Shown: positions 35,939 to 45,121, numbered from the stretch's first letter. The stretch is 64,000 bases of DNA from Pseudoponticoccus marisrubri (GCF_001482405.1 NZ_LPXO01000005.1:124001-188000); one strand, 5' to 3'. Made by a program: numbers and translations. The notes: generated by a model from the letters alone, not told the origin.

Positions 35939-37051
35939 ATGACGACCCCGAAAGACGCCACGGCGGCAAGGCAGGCCCCCCGGAGCTACAGGATCGCCTC
36001 GATTCCGGCCGACGGCATCGGCCCAGAGGTGATCGCCGCAGGATTGCAGGCGCTCGAGGTGCTGGCCCGCCGCGATGGCGGCTTCACCTTCGAGGTCGCC
36101 GAATTCGACTGGGGCTCGGAGCGCTACAAGTCGACCGGCGCGCTGATGCCCGAGGACGGGCGCGAGCAGATCAAGGATTTTGACGCGATCTTCTTCGGAG
36201 CGGTGGGCGCGCCGGATGTGCCCGACCACGTGACACTCTGGGGCCTGCGCCTGCCGATCTGCCAGGGCTTCGACCAGTATGCCAATGTGCGCCCGACCAA
36301 GATCCTGCCGGGCATCACCTCGCCGCTGGCCGGTGTCGGGCCGGGTGACCTCGACTGGGTCATCGTGCGCGAGAACTCCGAGGGGGAGTATTCCGGCAAT
36401 GGCGGGCGCGCCCACCAGGGCATGCCCGAGGAAGTGGGCACCGAGGTGTCGATCTTCACCCGCACCGGCGTCACGCGCATCATGCGCTATGCGTTCGAGC
36501 TGGCCCGCTCGCGGCCTCGGAAACTCCTGACGGTGGTCACGAAATCCAACGCCCAGCGGTTCGGCATGGTGATGTGGGACGAGATCGCCGCCGAGGTGGC
36601 CAAGGACTTTCCCGACGTGACCTGGGACAAGATGCTGGTCGACGCGATGACCGTGCGCATGGTCAAGGACCCCAAGAGTCTCGACACCATCGTCGCGACC
36701 AACCTTCACGCCGACATCCTGTCCGACCTCGCCGGTGCGCTGGCGGGCAGCCTTGGCGTGGCCCCCACCGGCAATATCGACCCCGAGCGACGGTATCCTT
36801 CGATGTTCGAGCCGATCCATGGCTCGGCCTTCGACATCACCGGCAAGGGCATCGCGAACCCGGTCGCCACCTTCTGGACGGCCAGCCAGATGTTGGACCA
36901 TCTCGGCGAACCTGCCGCCGCCACCCGCTTGATGCGCGCTGTGGAAAAGGTTTGCGCCGACGGCATCCTGACACCCGATGTGGACGGCACCGCCACCACA
37001 CAGGAGGTCACCGACGCCGTCTGCGAAGCCATCCGCAGCGAGAATATCTAA
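35939..37051 (+). CDS. Tartrate/D-malate/isopropylmalate-type dehydrogenase
   Basis: 370 aa, beta-decarboxylating dehydrogenase family. IPADGIGPEVIAAGLQ at the start, VIVRENSEGEYSGNGGR (substrate loop, close to the TtuC/YeaU form), the catalytic Lys in KMLVDAMTVRMVKDP and metal Asp in TNLHADILSDLA, EPIHGSAFDITGKG for cofactor binding. GAGGAGG precedes ATG 35939; a longer open frame exists but is unsupported. The NSEGEYSGNGGR loop favours tartrate or D-malate rather than isopropylmalate. Possibly linked to the SLC13 carrier upstream (dicarboxylate uptake). Confidence 0.87.
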   Translation: MTTPKDATAARQAPRSYRIASIPADGIGPEVIAAGLQALEVLARRDGGFTFEVAEFDWGSERYKSTGALMPEDGREQIKDFDAIFFGAVGAPDVPDHVTLWGLRLPICQGFDQYANVRPTKILPGITSPLAGVGPGDLDWVIVRENSEGEYSGNGGRAHQGMPEEVGTEVSIFTRTGVTRIMRYAFELARSRPRKLLTVVTKSNAQRFGMVMWDEIAAEVAKDFPDVTWDKMLVDAMTVRMVKDPKSLDTIVATNLHADILSDLAGALAGSLGVAPTGNIDPERRYPSMFEPIHGSAFDITGKGIANPVATFWTASQMLDHLGEPAAATRLMRAVEKVCADGILTPDVDGTATTQEVTDAVCEAIRSENI

Positions 37052-37075
37052 GGAGCCGGGCCAGCCCGCCGGCAC

Positions 37076-38509
37076 CTATTGCGTCGCGGGCGGCGCGGGA
37101 TAGGGGCGTTGCCAGAACGGGTCGTGAAAGGGCCCCTCGGGCGGAGATTTCGCCGCTGCCACGGCCTTGTCGGCATGGCCCGTGGCAAAGCCCTGCAACA
37201 GGCTGCGCGTCAGGGCCGCGTCCAGCTCGGCCCGGGTCGCGGGGTGGGCGTCGATCACGTTCTCCTGTTCACCGGGATCGGCCTCGAGGTCGAACAGCGC
37301 CTGCGTGCCGTTGCCGTAGCGCACCAGTTTCCAGCGCGGCGTGCGCAGCATGAAGCCGCCGGATGTGGCGCCCGCAATGGCGCGGTCGCTGTCAGGCTCG
37401 GATAGGCGGAGCCCCTGGGCCTGCGGCGCCGGCGCGGCCCCGGCCCAGTGCAGGAAGCTCGGAAACAGGTCCAGCAGCGAGGCCGGCGCGGTCTCGACCC
37501 GCGCCGCCGGCGCGCGGAAATCGGCCACGATCAGCGGCACCCGGATCGAGGGTTCGTGGAAGAACCCCTTACCCATCAGCCCGAAATCGCCAAGGTAATC
37601 GCCGTGGTCCGAGGCAAAGACGATGATCGTGTTCTCCAGCCGACCGGTCTGACGCAGGGTCTCCACCAGCAGGGCCACGTCCTCGTCCAGCCGCTCGACC
37701 GAAACGGCATAGTGATGCCGGATGGCCCGGACCTGCGCCGCGCTCAGCCGGGAATAGTCGAGCCCGGCCCAGTCGCGCTTGTAGGCTGCCACATGCGCGT
37801 CCATGTGGGTCTCGCTCTCGGCTGTGCGGGGCAGCGGATCGGGCAGGGCGGACGGGTCGACGCGGTCCAGCGCCTCGGCCGGCGGATCATAGGGGCAATG
37901 CGGCCCGGGAAAGCCCACCATCATGGCGAAGGGCTGGTCGCCCCGCAGGCTGCGCAGGTGATCGGCGGCGCGCTGCGCCACCCAGCGGTCGGGCTGCAGG
38001 TGATCGGGCAGCGGGTTGATGCAGGCGCCCTTGGTCTCGTGGTAGCCCGCCATTTCCTTGCCGTGCAGCTTGGTAAAGCCCTCGGCCGCCAGCGCGTGGT
38101 GATAGTCGTCGCGCACGTGGATGTGGCGCTTGTCCTCGGCGATGACGCGATGCTGGAACCCTTCGGAGCGGTCCCACGGATAGAAATGCATCTTGCCGAT
38201 CGCCGAGGTCCGGTAGCCCTCGGTGGCCAGGATCTCGGGCCAGGTGCGAAGGCCCATCTTGTGCCGGTCGGGGCGCAGCCAGCACAGGTTGTGCATGATG
38301 CCGGTGGCATGGGCGTGCTGGCCGGTCAGCATCGACGCCCGGGCCGGCACGCAGATCGGCGATGGCGAGATCGCGGTCTGCCAGCGCGTGCCCTGTGCGG
38401 CCAACGCGTCGATGGCCGGGGTCCTGAGGAACTCCGCCCCGTAACAGCCAAGGAAATCCGGTCGCAGCTGGTCGGGCAGAAGGAAGAGGATATTGGGTCG
38501 AGCACTCAT
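37076..38509 (-). CDS. Type I sulfatase (formylglycine-dependent)
   Basis: 477 aa. The sulfatase signature CVPARASMLTG has C53, P55 and R57, the Cys converted to formylglycine by FGE. Metal ligands include D13 (LLPDQLRPD) and the Asp-His of FASDHGDYLG; Lys and His of SAIGKMHFYP follow. No signal peptide, so probably cytoplasmic. ATG 38509 overlaps the EamA stop (ATGA). Related to choline sulfatase and arylsulfatase/phosphonate monoester hydrolase branches. With DgoK in the same operon it may remove sulfate from a sugar or sugar-acid ester; no maturase gene is seen here. Confidence 0.88.
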   Translation of the reverse strand: MSARPNILFLLPDQLRPDFLGCYGAEFLRTPAIDALAAQGTRWQTAISPSPICVPARASMLTGQHAHATGIMHNLCWLRPDRHKMGLRTWPEILATEGYRTSAIGKMHFYPWDRSEGFQHRVIAEDKRHIHVRDDYHHALAAEGFTKLHGKEMAGYHETKGACINPLPDHLQPDRWVAQRAADHLRSLRGDQPFAMMVGFPGPHCPYDPPAEALDRVDPSALPDPLPRTAESETHMDAHVAAYKRDWAGLDYSRLSAAQVRAIRHHYAVSVERLDEDVALLVETLRQTGRLENTIIVFASDHGDYLGDFGLMGKGFFHEPSIRVPLIVADFRAPAARVETAPASLLDLFPSFLHWAGAAPAPQAQGLRLSEPDSDRAIAGATSGGFMLRTPRWKLVRYGNGTQALFDLEADPGEQENVIDAHPATRAELDAALTRSLLQGFATGHADKAVAAAKSPPEGPFHDPFWQRPYPAPPATQ

Positions 38510-39375
38510 GTCATGTCCTTGAATCTGTTGTCGGACGCGGTGTGAAGCTGAAGGAGCCCCGCGCCCACGATCAGGGCGATGCCGCAGGCCGCCAGCGGAT
38601 CGGGCAGGTAGCCCCAAAGCGCGGCATCGAAGGCCAGCGACCAGAGCACGCTGGAATAGCGCAGGGGCGCGATGCGGCTGAGCTCGGTCCAGCGCAGCGC
38701 GACGATGATCAGTACATTGGCGCCGACGAGCCCCAGCGCGGCCAGCCCGATCAGCAGCGTATCGGACGCGGTTGGCCACACCCATCGTCCGCCCGCGGGC
38801 AAAAGGGCCGATACCGCGCCGACCAGCACCATCGACACCAGCGCGATGCGGAACGTGTCGGTCCGGCGCGGCAATTGCCGGGTGGTCACGTCGCGCAGCG
38901 CATAAGCCAGAGTCGAGACCAGCGCGAGGGCGATGCCCAGCGGCGAGAAGGTCAGCCCCGGCTGCAGGACCAGCAGCGTGCCTGCGCAGGCCAGCGCCAG
39001 CGCCGCCCAGTTGCCCGGGCGCAGACGCTCCTTCAGTACCACGCCCGACAGGATCACCGACAGGACCGGCAGGGTGGCGTGGATGCTGGCCAGAAGCGAC
39101 AGGGGCAGCTCGAAGATCGCCAGCGAGAAGGTCAGCGCGGCCACCGCGTCCAGCCCGGCCCGGACAAGTCCCCGTGGCCCGACCAGCCGCGCCGGACCCT
39201 TGCGCCGGACCACAACAAAAGCCGCGATCAGCAGCACGGCCGGCACCGCGCGCAGCGCGATGGCCTGACCCGGCGGCATCGGCCCGATCGCCTTGATCGC
39301 CACGCCCGAGGCCACGCCGCTGAACAGCGCCACCAGCGCAAGCGACTGGCCGTCATCGAGGCTCAGCCGGGGCAA
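38506..39375 (-). CDS. EamA/DMT-family membrane transporter
   Basis: 289 aa, ten hydrophobic segments in two EamA repeats (junction around residue 140). It begins at TTG 39375, with GGAGGT about 10 nt upstream and 13 bp overlap with the VOC gene; no ATG is available before residue 33. Drug/metabolite family members export or import small metabolites. Lying between a VOC protein and a sulfatase it may move a sulfated or sugar-acid compound, but direction and substrate are unknown. Confidence 0.82.
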   Translation of the reverse strand: MPRLSLDDGQSLALVALFSGVASGVAIKAIGPMPPGQAIALRAVPAVLLIAAFVVVRRKGPARLVGPRGLVRAGLDAVAALTFSLAIFELPLSLLASIHATLPVLSVILSGVVLKERLRPGNWAALALACAGTLLVLQPGLTFSPLGIALALVSTLAYALRDVTTRQLPRRTDTFRIALVSMVLVGAVSALLPAGGRWVWPTASDTLLIGLAALGLVGANVLIIVALRWTELSRIAPLRYSSVLWSLAFDAALWGYLPDPLAACGIALIVGAGLLQLHTASDNRFKDMT

Positions 39376-39734
39376 GGGGCCGTGACCTCCACCAGGTTGC
39401 CGGCGGGATCCTCGAAGAAGGTCCAGAGCACGCCGGACTGGCCGCGCCGGGGCGGGTAAAGCGGTGCGATGCCCTGCGCTGCGAGGTGGTCCAGCACCGC
39501 TTCGAGGTCAGGGCAGTGCAGGCCGAAATGACCCGGCGCGGGGTCTGTCCGGTCTGCGAGCAGTTCGACGAAGACGGTGCCGCGCCACATCTGCTGCAGG
39601 GCAATGCGCCCCGCGTCATCGGTGCGTCGGAACCCCGGACGAAAGCCGAAGGCGGCGTAGAACGCCATGCTCCGCCCGGGGTCGGGGGCGGCAAGGGCGA
39701 CATGGTTGAGGGTCAGCGCGGGTGCTTCGGTCAC
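39363..39734 (-). CDS. VOC-superfamily (glyoxalase/dioxygenase fold) protein
   Basis: 123 aa from GTG 39734, which overlaps the DgoK stop as GTGA. LNHVALAAPDPGRSMAFYAA gives the first metal His, FGLHCPDLEAVLDHL another and FFEDPAGNLVEVTAP the Glu, the usual VOC metal set. Single domain; would work as a dimer. Function could be lyase, epimerase or dioxygenase; co-translation with DgoK suggests a sugar-acid reaction. Confidence 0.8.
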   Translation of the reverse strand: MTEAPALTLNHVALAAPDPGRSMAFYAAFGFRPGFRRTDDAGRIALQQMWRGTVFVELLADRTDPAPGHFGLHCPDLEAVLDHLAAQGIAPLYPPRRGQSGVLWTFFEDPAGNLVEVTAPCPG

Positions 39735-40639
39735 GCCGCCACCCGCTCGGGCCAGGGGCTGCGGGCCGCGCGGGTCAGCCCGGCCAGCGTCGCCGCGTCC
39801 GCATCCACGCTCTCGAAGGGCGTGCCGAAATGCGTCAGCGCGGCGGCGTAACGATCGGCCAGGACGCCGCTGGCCATTAGCAGCACGTCCCGGGGTTGGT
39901 CCTGCGCGGCCCATTCCGCGCCGATCAGCACGCCCGACAGGAACGAGGCCACCTCGGCCGGCGCCATGTTGCCGGTCAGGGTGCTGGCCCGCGCGGCGAA
40001 GACCGCGTGCGAGAGGGGCAGCGCGGCCCCCCGGTCCAGCCCGCGGCGAAAGGCACCGTCCCGCAGGTCCGTGCCCTCGGAAAGGGCGCCCACCAGCGAG
40101 TGTTGCAGCAGCAACTGGTACATCTCGCCGGTCACGAAGGTGCGGAAACCGGTCAGGACGCCGTCACGCAGCTCGGCCCATTTGCAATGGGTGCCGGGGA
40201 TGCAGATCTGGGCGGTCCCGCGCCCGGTCAGCTCGGCCGCGCCGAAGATCTGCACCTCCTCGCCGCGCATCACGTCATGACCGCCGCTGTCGTCGGCCAC
40301 CGTGGCGCCGGGGAGAATCACGATGGTCCGACCATCCGCCTCGAACCGCGTGGCCTGTGCCGTCAGTTGCCCGAACCGCGCGGGGCAGGGGGCATAGGCC
40401 GCCTCGACCCAGCCGCCGCGCGCGCCCACCATGCCTTGCATGAGCACGGGGGCCTCCGGCGCGGCGGCGCACCAGTCGCCGCAATGGCGGTCGAGAACCT
40501 CAGAAAATGCCCTGTTCTCAATGGATTTCAACCCGTCCGGCCCGGTGCGCGTGGCCAGCACGGCGCCGCCGTGATCCAGCGCCCAGGCCCGGAAGGCGGT
40601 GCTTCCCCAATCAACCGCGATGAAGGCGATGCGTGACAT
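39731..40639 (-). CDS. dgoK: 2-dehydro-3-deoxygalactonokinase
   Basis: 302 aa, ASKHA-fold kinase. IAVDWGSTAFRAW at the N-terminus is the phosphate-binding loop; QGMVGARGGWVEAAY, GEEVQIFGA, IPGTHCKWAEL and TFVTGEMYQLL are DgoK blocks. It phosphorylates 2-keto-3-deoxy-D-galactonate at C6 in the De Ley-Doudoroff route. The usual partner aldolase DgoA is not in the window; a DHDPS-type lyase (40737) is divergent. First gene of the - operon with VOC, EamA and sulfatase. Confidence 0.92.
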   Translation of the reverse strand: MSRIAFIAVDWGSTAFRAWALDHGGAVLATRTGPDGLKSIENRAFSEVLDRHCGDWCAAAPEAPVLMQGMVGARGGWVEAAYAPCPARFGQLTAQATRFEADGRTIVILPGATVADDSGGHDVMRGEEVQIFGAAELTGRGTAQICIPGTHCKWAELRDGVLTGFRTFVTGEMYQLLLQHSLVGALSEGTDLRDGAFRRGLDRGAALPLSHAVFAARASTLTGNMAPAEVASFLSGVLIGAEWAAQDQPRDVLLMASGVLADRYAAALTHFGTPFESVDADAATLAGLTRAARSPWPERVAA

Positions 40640-40667
40640 GTGCCGGCTCCTGTCCTGTGAAAACGCG

Positions 40668-40697
40668 TTGACAGGCTACGGCGCCTGATCTTATGTT
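40668..40697 (+). promoter_or_regulatory. Putative promoter of the lyase-dehydratase-CUT1 operon
   Basis: TTGACA at 40668-40673, 18 nt, TATGTT at 40692-40697. The -10 region overlaps the left arm of the operator-like repeats at 40695-40718, which would place a bound regulator over the start site. Confidence 0.5.
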
Positions 40698-40718
40698 TCA
40701 ACTATGAAACGTTAGTTG
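40695..40718. promoter_or_regulatory. Interlocked inverted repeats, probable operator
   Basis: GTTTCA-ACTA-TGAAAC (40695-40710) and CAACTA-TGAAACGT-TAGTTG (40699-40718) overlap in the divergent gap between dgoK and the lyase gene. Both have perfect 6-bp arms. A likely target of the IclR-SMP-30 fusion protein encoded in the + operon. Confidence 0.5.
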
Positions 40719-40736
40719 CACATAATGGGACAAACG

Positions 40737-41642
40737 ATGAATAGACCCCTGAAGGGCATCCTGCCGATCGTTCCGACGCCGTTCGGCGCCGACGGCCAAG
40801 CCGACGAGCCGTCGCTGAAACGGGTCACCGTCCACGCGATCGAGGCCGGGGCCGCGGCGCTGGTCTATCCCGGCGTGGCAAGCGAAGACCTGTTCCTGAG
40901 CGCCGACGAGCGGCGCAGCTGCCTGGGCCTGGTGACGCGACTGGCCGCCGGCCGGGTGCCGGTCATCGCGGGGGTGAATTCTGCCGACCCCGCCGAGATG
41001 GTCGAGATCACGCGCATGGCGGTCGAGCATGGCGCCGACGGCATCATGGCGATGGCCGTGCCCGCGATGGCGGATCAGGCCGGCACGTGGTTCGCCCGCA
41101 TCGCCGAGGCGCTGGGGCCGGACCGTCCGATCATCCTGCAGAACCTGTTCAAGCCGCGCGGCGCAGACCTGAGCGCCGAGGAGATGCTGAAGCTGGCCGC
41201 CGAGGTGCCCGCGATCCGCTATGTCAAGGAAGAGGGCATCCCCTCGGGGCCCAAGGTCTCAAGGCTGGTGGCCGGCTGCGGCCCGGATCTGGATGGTGTG
41301 ATCGGTGGCGGCGGGGCGCGCTACCTGCTGGAAGAGCTGGACCGCGGCGCGATCGCGACCATGCCCGCCATCGAGCTGCTGGAGCTGCACGTGGCGCTCT
41401 ATCGCGCCTATGTCGCGCATGACCGCAAGGAAGCGCTGCGCCTCTACGAACGCTCGCTGCCGCTGCTGCTGATCCAGGCGCCCTACCGGATGCGGCTGAC
41501 CAAGCTGATCCTGAAGAGCCGCGGCCTGATCGAGTGCGACGACGTGCGCGAGCCGCTGCCCGAGATGGATGCCGAGCTGAAGGAGCTGGCTCTGGAGCTC
41601 TACGAGCGCACGGTGCAGGTGCCGGAGATGGCCGATGCATGA
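40737..41642 (+). CDS. DHDPS/KDG aldolase-family lyase
   Basis: 301 aa class I aldolase barrel. Schiff-base Lys164 is in AIRYVKEEG. Two usual features are altered: the GTTGE loop reads YPGVASEDLFLS, and the Tyr of LYNIP is replaced (IILQNLFKP). Such changes occur in members acting on 2-keto-3-deoxy sugar acids or as dehydratases. ATG 40737 follows GGGA by 6 nt; ATG 40725 is possible. First gene of the operon with an enolase-type dehydratase, so cleavage of a 2-keto-3-deoxy acid to pyruvate and an aldehyde is the best guess. Confidence 0.85.
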   Translation: MNRPLKGILPIVPTPFGADGQADEPSLKRVTVHAIEAGAAALVYPGVASEDLFLSADERRSCLGLVTRLAAGRVPVIAGVNSADPAEMVEITRMAVEHGADGIMAMAVPAMADQAGTWFARIAEALGPDRPIILQNLFKPRGADLSAEEMLKLAAEVPAIRYVKEEGIPSGPKVSRLVAGCGPDLDGVIGGGGARYLLEELDRGAIATMPAIELLELHVALYRAYVAHDRKEALRLYERSLPLLLIQAPYRMRLTKLILKSRGLIECDDVREPLPEMDAELKELALELYERTVQVPEMADA

Positions 41643-42828
41643 GCGCATCGCACGGATCGAGGTCTTTGCCTTCGAGCGCAGCCGGGGCGAGAGCTATCTC
41701 GGCAATCTCGGCGCCGGTGAATTCGCGCTTGGCAGCCATCACATCGTGCGGAAATTCAACGGTACGGTCTATCCGCGCATGGACCGCTCGGTCGTGCTGC
41801 GGCTGACCGACAGCAGCGGTGCCACCGGCTGGGGCGAGACCTATGGCCTTGTGGCGCCGGGGATCGTCGCCGCGCTGATCGAGGATCTGCTGGGCCCCTA
41901 CCTGATGATGCTCGACCCGGCGCGCCCCGACGCGGTCTGGGACAAGCTGTACGAGTTGCAGCGCGTCCGCGGCTATTGGGGCGGCTACCTGGCCGACACG
42001 CTGGCCGCGCTGGATATCGCGCTTTGGGATCTTCATGCGCGCAGCCGTGGCGAAAGCCTGCAGGCGACGCTGGGCACGCCCGGGGCGGGGCAGGTGCCTG
42101 CCTATGTCTCGGGCCTGCCGGAGCCGACCAAACAGGCGCGGCTGGAACTCGCCCAAGGCTGGCAGGCCAAGGGTTTCGACATGGTCAAGATCCCGGTCAG
42201 CCACAGCGACGGCGGCGACGTGCGCGGCGAGTTCGAGAGCCTGCGCGGCGGCCTTGGCGAGGTACAGAAGATCGCCGTCGACGTGCACTGGACGCGCACG
42301 GCAGAGGCAGCCATCGCACTGGGGCAGGAGATCGCGCCCTTTGATCCGTGGTTCATCGAGGCCCCGGTCGCGGCCGAGGACATCGCCGCCCAGATCGAGG
42401 TCGGCCAGGGCATCGCCTGCTCGCTGGCGCTGGGAGAGGAATGGCGCACGACATGGGATTACCTGCCCCGTCGCGCGGCCGCGCGGATCGTGCAGCCCGA
42501 GATGGGCCATACCGGCATCACCCAATTCATGCGCATCGCCGGGCTGGCGCGCGAGGCCGGCGCCGCGATCATGCCGCATGCGACCATCGGGATGGGCATC
42601 TTCGCCAATGCCAGCTTCCGCGCCGCGCTGGCCGCCGGCGCCGAGGCACATGAGTTCCAGCACACGATCTACCCCGCCAATGCCACGCTGCTGGAGGGGG
42701 CGGCGCGCTGCGAGGACGGTCATTTCCACGTGCCCGAGACCCCGGGCCACGGCGTCGCACCCAATGCGGACGGCATGGCCCATCTGACACCATTGCTGAC
42801 GCTTCAAGTCTCAAGAGGAGGAGACCCC
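41635..42828 (+). CDS. Enolase-superfamily sugar-acid dehydratase (mandelate racemase group); frame has no stop before the next gene
   Basis: About 398 residues belong to the enzyme: N-terminal capping domain, then a barrel with Lys in DMVKIPVSH, metal ligands Asp (IAVDVHW), Glu (WFIEAPV) and Glu (LGEEW), and His in IMPHATIGMG, the mandelate-racemase-type layout used by sugar-acid dehydratases. It begins inside the lyase gene (8-bp overlap). The frame stays open through the ribosome site and into the binding protein, ending only at 44091; I stop this feature at the next ATG as the natural boundary. TGA triplets occur in the +1 frame at 42785 and 42797, so a one-base indel, real or technical, would explain the missing stop. 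Confidence 0.82.
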
Positions 42829-44091
42829 ATGAAAACCCTGAGGAATACCGCAATCGGCGCCATGCTGGCCGCCAGCACCCTGCTGACCGCCCTGCCGGCC
42901 GCCGCCGAGGAGCTGACCTTCGTCAGCTGGATGAAGGACGAGCCGGGCTATGGCGATTGGTGGAACGAGATCATCGCCGAGTTCGAGGACACCCATCCCG
43001 GCGTGACCATCAACATGTCCCGCGTGGCGCGGGCCGAATATGCCGACACGATGTTCACCATGTTCGCCGGCGGCAACCCGCCCGACATCGTGCACCTGGC
43101 CGCGTTCGAGTTCCAGCCCTTCGCCAACGAAGGCTGGATGGAGCCGCTGGACCCGTGGATCGAGCAGTCCGGCCTGGATCTCGAGGGCTGGGCCGGCCAG
43201 TCCACCTGCGAATGGAACGGCGACACCGTCTGCATCATGCTGCTCTATACCGGTTTCGTGCTGGCGCATAACGAACGGATCTTCCAGGAGGCCGGCGTCG
43301 AGATCCCGACCGACTGGGACAGCTACCTCGAAGCGGCGCGCGCGCTGAAGAAGGACACCGACGGCGACGGCATCATCGACCAGTACGGCATCGCGCTGCC
43401 CTTCGACGACGCGGCCAGCGTCATGCAGGAAGCGCTGAACTTCGTGCTGGATGCCGGCGGCAGCTGGACCGTGGATGGCGAGCCCGCCTTCGACCGGCCC
43501 GAGGTGATCGAGGGGCTGGCCCGCTACAAGCAGCTCTTCACCGAAGGCCTGACCCCGAAAGAGCTGAGCTCGGCCGATGTGCGCCAGCTGCTGCTGGAAG
43601 GCCGGCTGGCCATGACCGTCGATGGCGGCTGGATCAACAACACCTTCCGCAGCGCCGCGCCGGAAGTGCAGAAGAACCTCGCGATCACCAACTCGCCCTT
43701 CTCGCCGCCGCTGGGCGGCACCTCGAACGTGCTGGGCATGTCGGCCGAGATGTCGGACGAGAAGAAGGAACTGGTCTGGGATTTCATCGCGCTGACCGCC
43801 TCGCCCAAGTACCAGCAGCGCTTCGCGTCGTGGTCCAAGACCCCGGCGCCGCGTCCGGGCGTGGACTATACCCAGCTGAAGGCCGACAACCCGTCCTTCG
43901 AAGTGCTGGCGCAGGCGGCCGAGGATGCCGCGGCGGCCAATGTCGACCGCCTGCCCAAGGGGCTCGAGCTGGAGAACAACGAGGTCGTCAAGATCTTCTA
44001 CAAGGTTGCCCAGCAGATGATCCTGCAGGATCTTGACCCGGCAGAGGCCGCCGCGCGCCTGCAGGAGCAGGTCACGCGCATCAAGGACTGA
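42829..44091 (+). CDS. CUT1 ABC transporter substrate-binding protein
   Basis: 420 aa with a clear signal peptide (ending ALPAAA before EELTF). AAGAGGAGGAGA lies just upstream of ATG 42829, so an independent start is well supported although the same frame is open from the upstream enzyme gene. Family 1 sugar-binding pattern: FAGGNPPDIVHLAAFEFQPF; LLEGRLAMTVDGGWI. A short Ca-like loop DTDGDGIIDQYG is present. It feeds the two permeases that follow; sugar or sugar-acid ligand expected. Confidence 0.92.
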   Translation: MKTLRNTAIGAMLAASTLLTALPAAAEELTFVSWMKDEPGYGDWWNEIIAEFEDTHPGVTINMSRVARAEYADTMFTMFAGGNPPDIVHLAAFEFQPFANEGWMEPLDPWIEQSGLDLEGWAGQSTCEWNGDTVCIMLLYTGFVLAHNERIFQEAGVEIPTDWDSYLEAARALKKDTDGDGIIDQYGIALPFDDAASVMQEALNFVLDAGGSWTVDGEPAFDRPEVIEGLARYKQLFTEGLTPKELSSADVRQLLLEGRLAMTVDGGWINNTFRSAAPEVQKNLAITNSPFSPPLGGTSNVLGMSAEMSDEKKELVWDFIALTASPKYQQRFASWSKTPAPRPGVDYTQLKADNPSFEVLAQAAEDAAAANVDRLPKGLELENNEVVKIFYKVAQQMILQDLDPAEAAARLQEQVTRIKD

Positions 44092-44109
44092 CCTGACCGC
44101 CAACCGGTG

Positions 44110-44130
44110 CGGGCCCCCGCGCGGGGCCCG
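44110..44130 (+). other. GC hairpin between binding-protein and permease genes
   Basis: CGGGCCCC (44110-44117) pairs with GGGGCCCG (44123-44130) around CGCGC. It begins 19 nt after the binding-protein stop. It is followed by three short repeats of ATCCGGCC or CCGGCCAG. Probable mRNA-stabilising stem. Confidence 0.6.
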
Positions 44131-44173
44131 GCCAGATCCGGCCGCATCCGGCCAGACAAGGGCAAATGGACAC

Positions 44174-45121
44174 ATGACCGACACCACCACCCCCCATCGC
44201 GGCAGATCGTCGGGCGGGCTGTTCGCGACCATCGATTTCAGCGCCCCGCGACACCGTGCCAAGTTCGGCTACCTGCTGCTGGCGCCCGCGGTGCTGCTGA
44301 TGGCCGTGATCATCGTCTACCCGATCCTGCTCTCCGTCAGCATCTCGATGCAGGACGTGCGCATCGCGCGGATCGGCGACGGGGCCGAGCCCTGGACGCT
44401 GGAGAACTACCAATGGCTCTTCGGCTCGGGCGAGACATGGCACGCGCTCTGGGTCACCTTCAAGCTTGTGGCCGTGGTGGGCGGCCTGTCGGTCATCATC
44501 GGCTTTGCCACCGCGATGCTGGTGAACCAGAAATTCCGCGGCCGGGCCGCCGCGCGGCTCTTCGTGGCGCTGCCCTGGGCGGTGCCCGAGGTGGTTGCCA
44601 CGGTGATCTGGGCCTGGATGCTCGACAGCTCCTTCGGGCTGGTCAACTGGCTGCTGATGAGATCGGGCATGGTGAGCGAGCCCATCGCCTTCGGTTCCGA
44701 CCCCAATGCCGCCTTCGCCGCGGTCTGTTTCGTGATGATCTGGAAGGGCTACCCGCTGATGTCGATCATGCTGCTGGCCGGCCTGCAATCCATCCCCGAG
44801 GAACAGTACCAGGCCGCCAAGGTGGACGGCGCCGGGGTCTGGCAGCGCTTCTGGTACATCACCCTGCCCAACATGCTGCCCGTGGTCGGCGTGACGCTGG
44901 TGATGACCACGCTCTGGGTGTTCCGCGACTTCGCCATCATCCACGTGCTGACGCAGGGCGGGCCGCTGGGCGCGACGACGACCCTGTCGATCCTGACCTA
45001 CGAGCAGAGCTTCGAGTTCTTCCGCATGGGGCAGGGGGCCGCGGTGGGCGTTCTGACCATGGTGCTCTGCGCGGTCATCAGCCGGGCGCTGGTCGGGCGC
45101 ATGGCGAAATCGGTGCACTGA
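44174..45121 (+). CDS. CUT1 ABC transporter permease (UgpA/MalF-type)
   Basis: 315 aa, six TM segments starting with FGYLLLAPAVLLMAVIIVYP after a Ser/Arg-rich cytoplasmic start. The contact loop is EQYQAAKVDGAGVWQRF. ATG 44174 is chosen over a longer open frame that begins in the previous gene. Followed 10 nt later by its partner. Confidence 0.92.
   Translation: MTDTTTPHRGRSSGGLFATIDFSAPRHRAKFGYLLLAPAVLLMAVIIVYPILLSVSISMQDVRIARIGDGAEPWTLENYQWLFGSGETWHALWVTFKLVAVVGGLSVIIGFATAMLVNQKFRGRAAARLFVALPWAVPEVVATVIWAWMLDSSFGLVNWLLMRSGMVSEPIAFGSDPNAAFAAVCFVMIWKGYPLMSIMLLAGLQSIPEEQYQAAKVDGAGVWQRFWYITLPNMLPVVGVTLVMTTLWVFRDFAIIHVLTQGGPLGATTTLSILTYEQSFEFFRMGQGAAVGVLTMVLCAVISRALVGRMAKSVH

Noticed and set aside
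41635-44091. True fused dehydratase/binding protein as the main product
   Set aside because: A signal peptide and a strong ribosome site at the internal ATG argue for a separate binding protein. The open junction is reported as a finding, not as a fusion gene.
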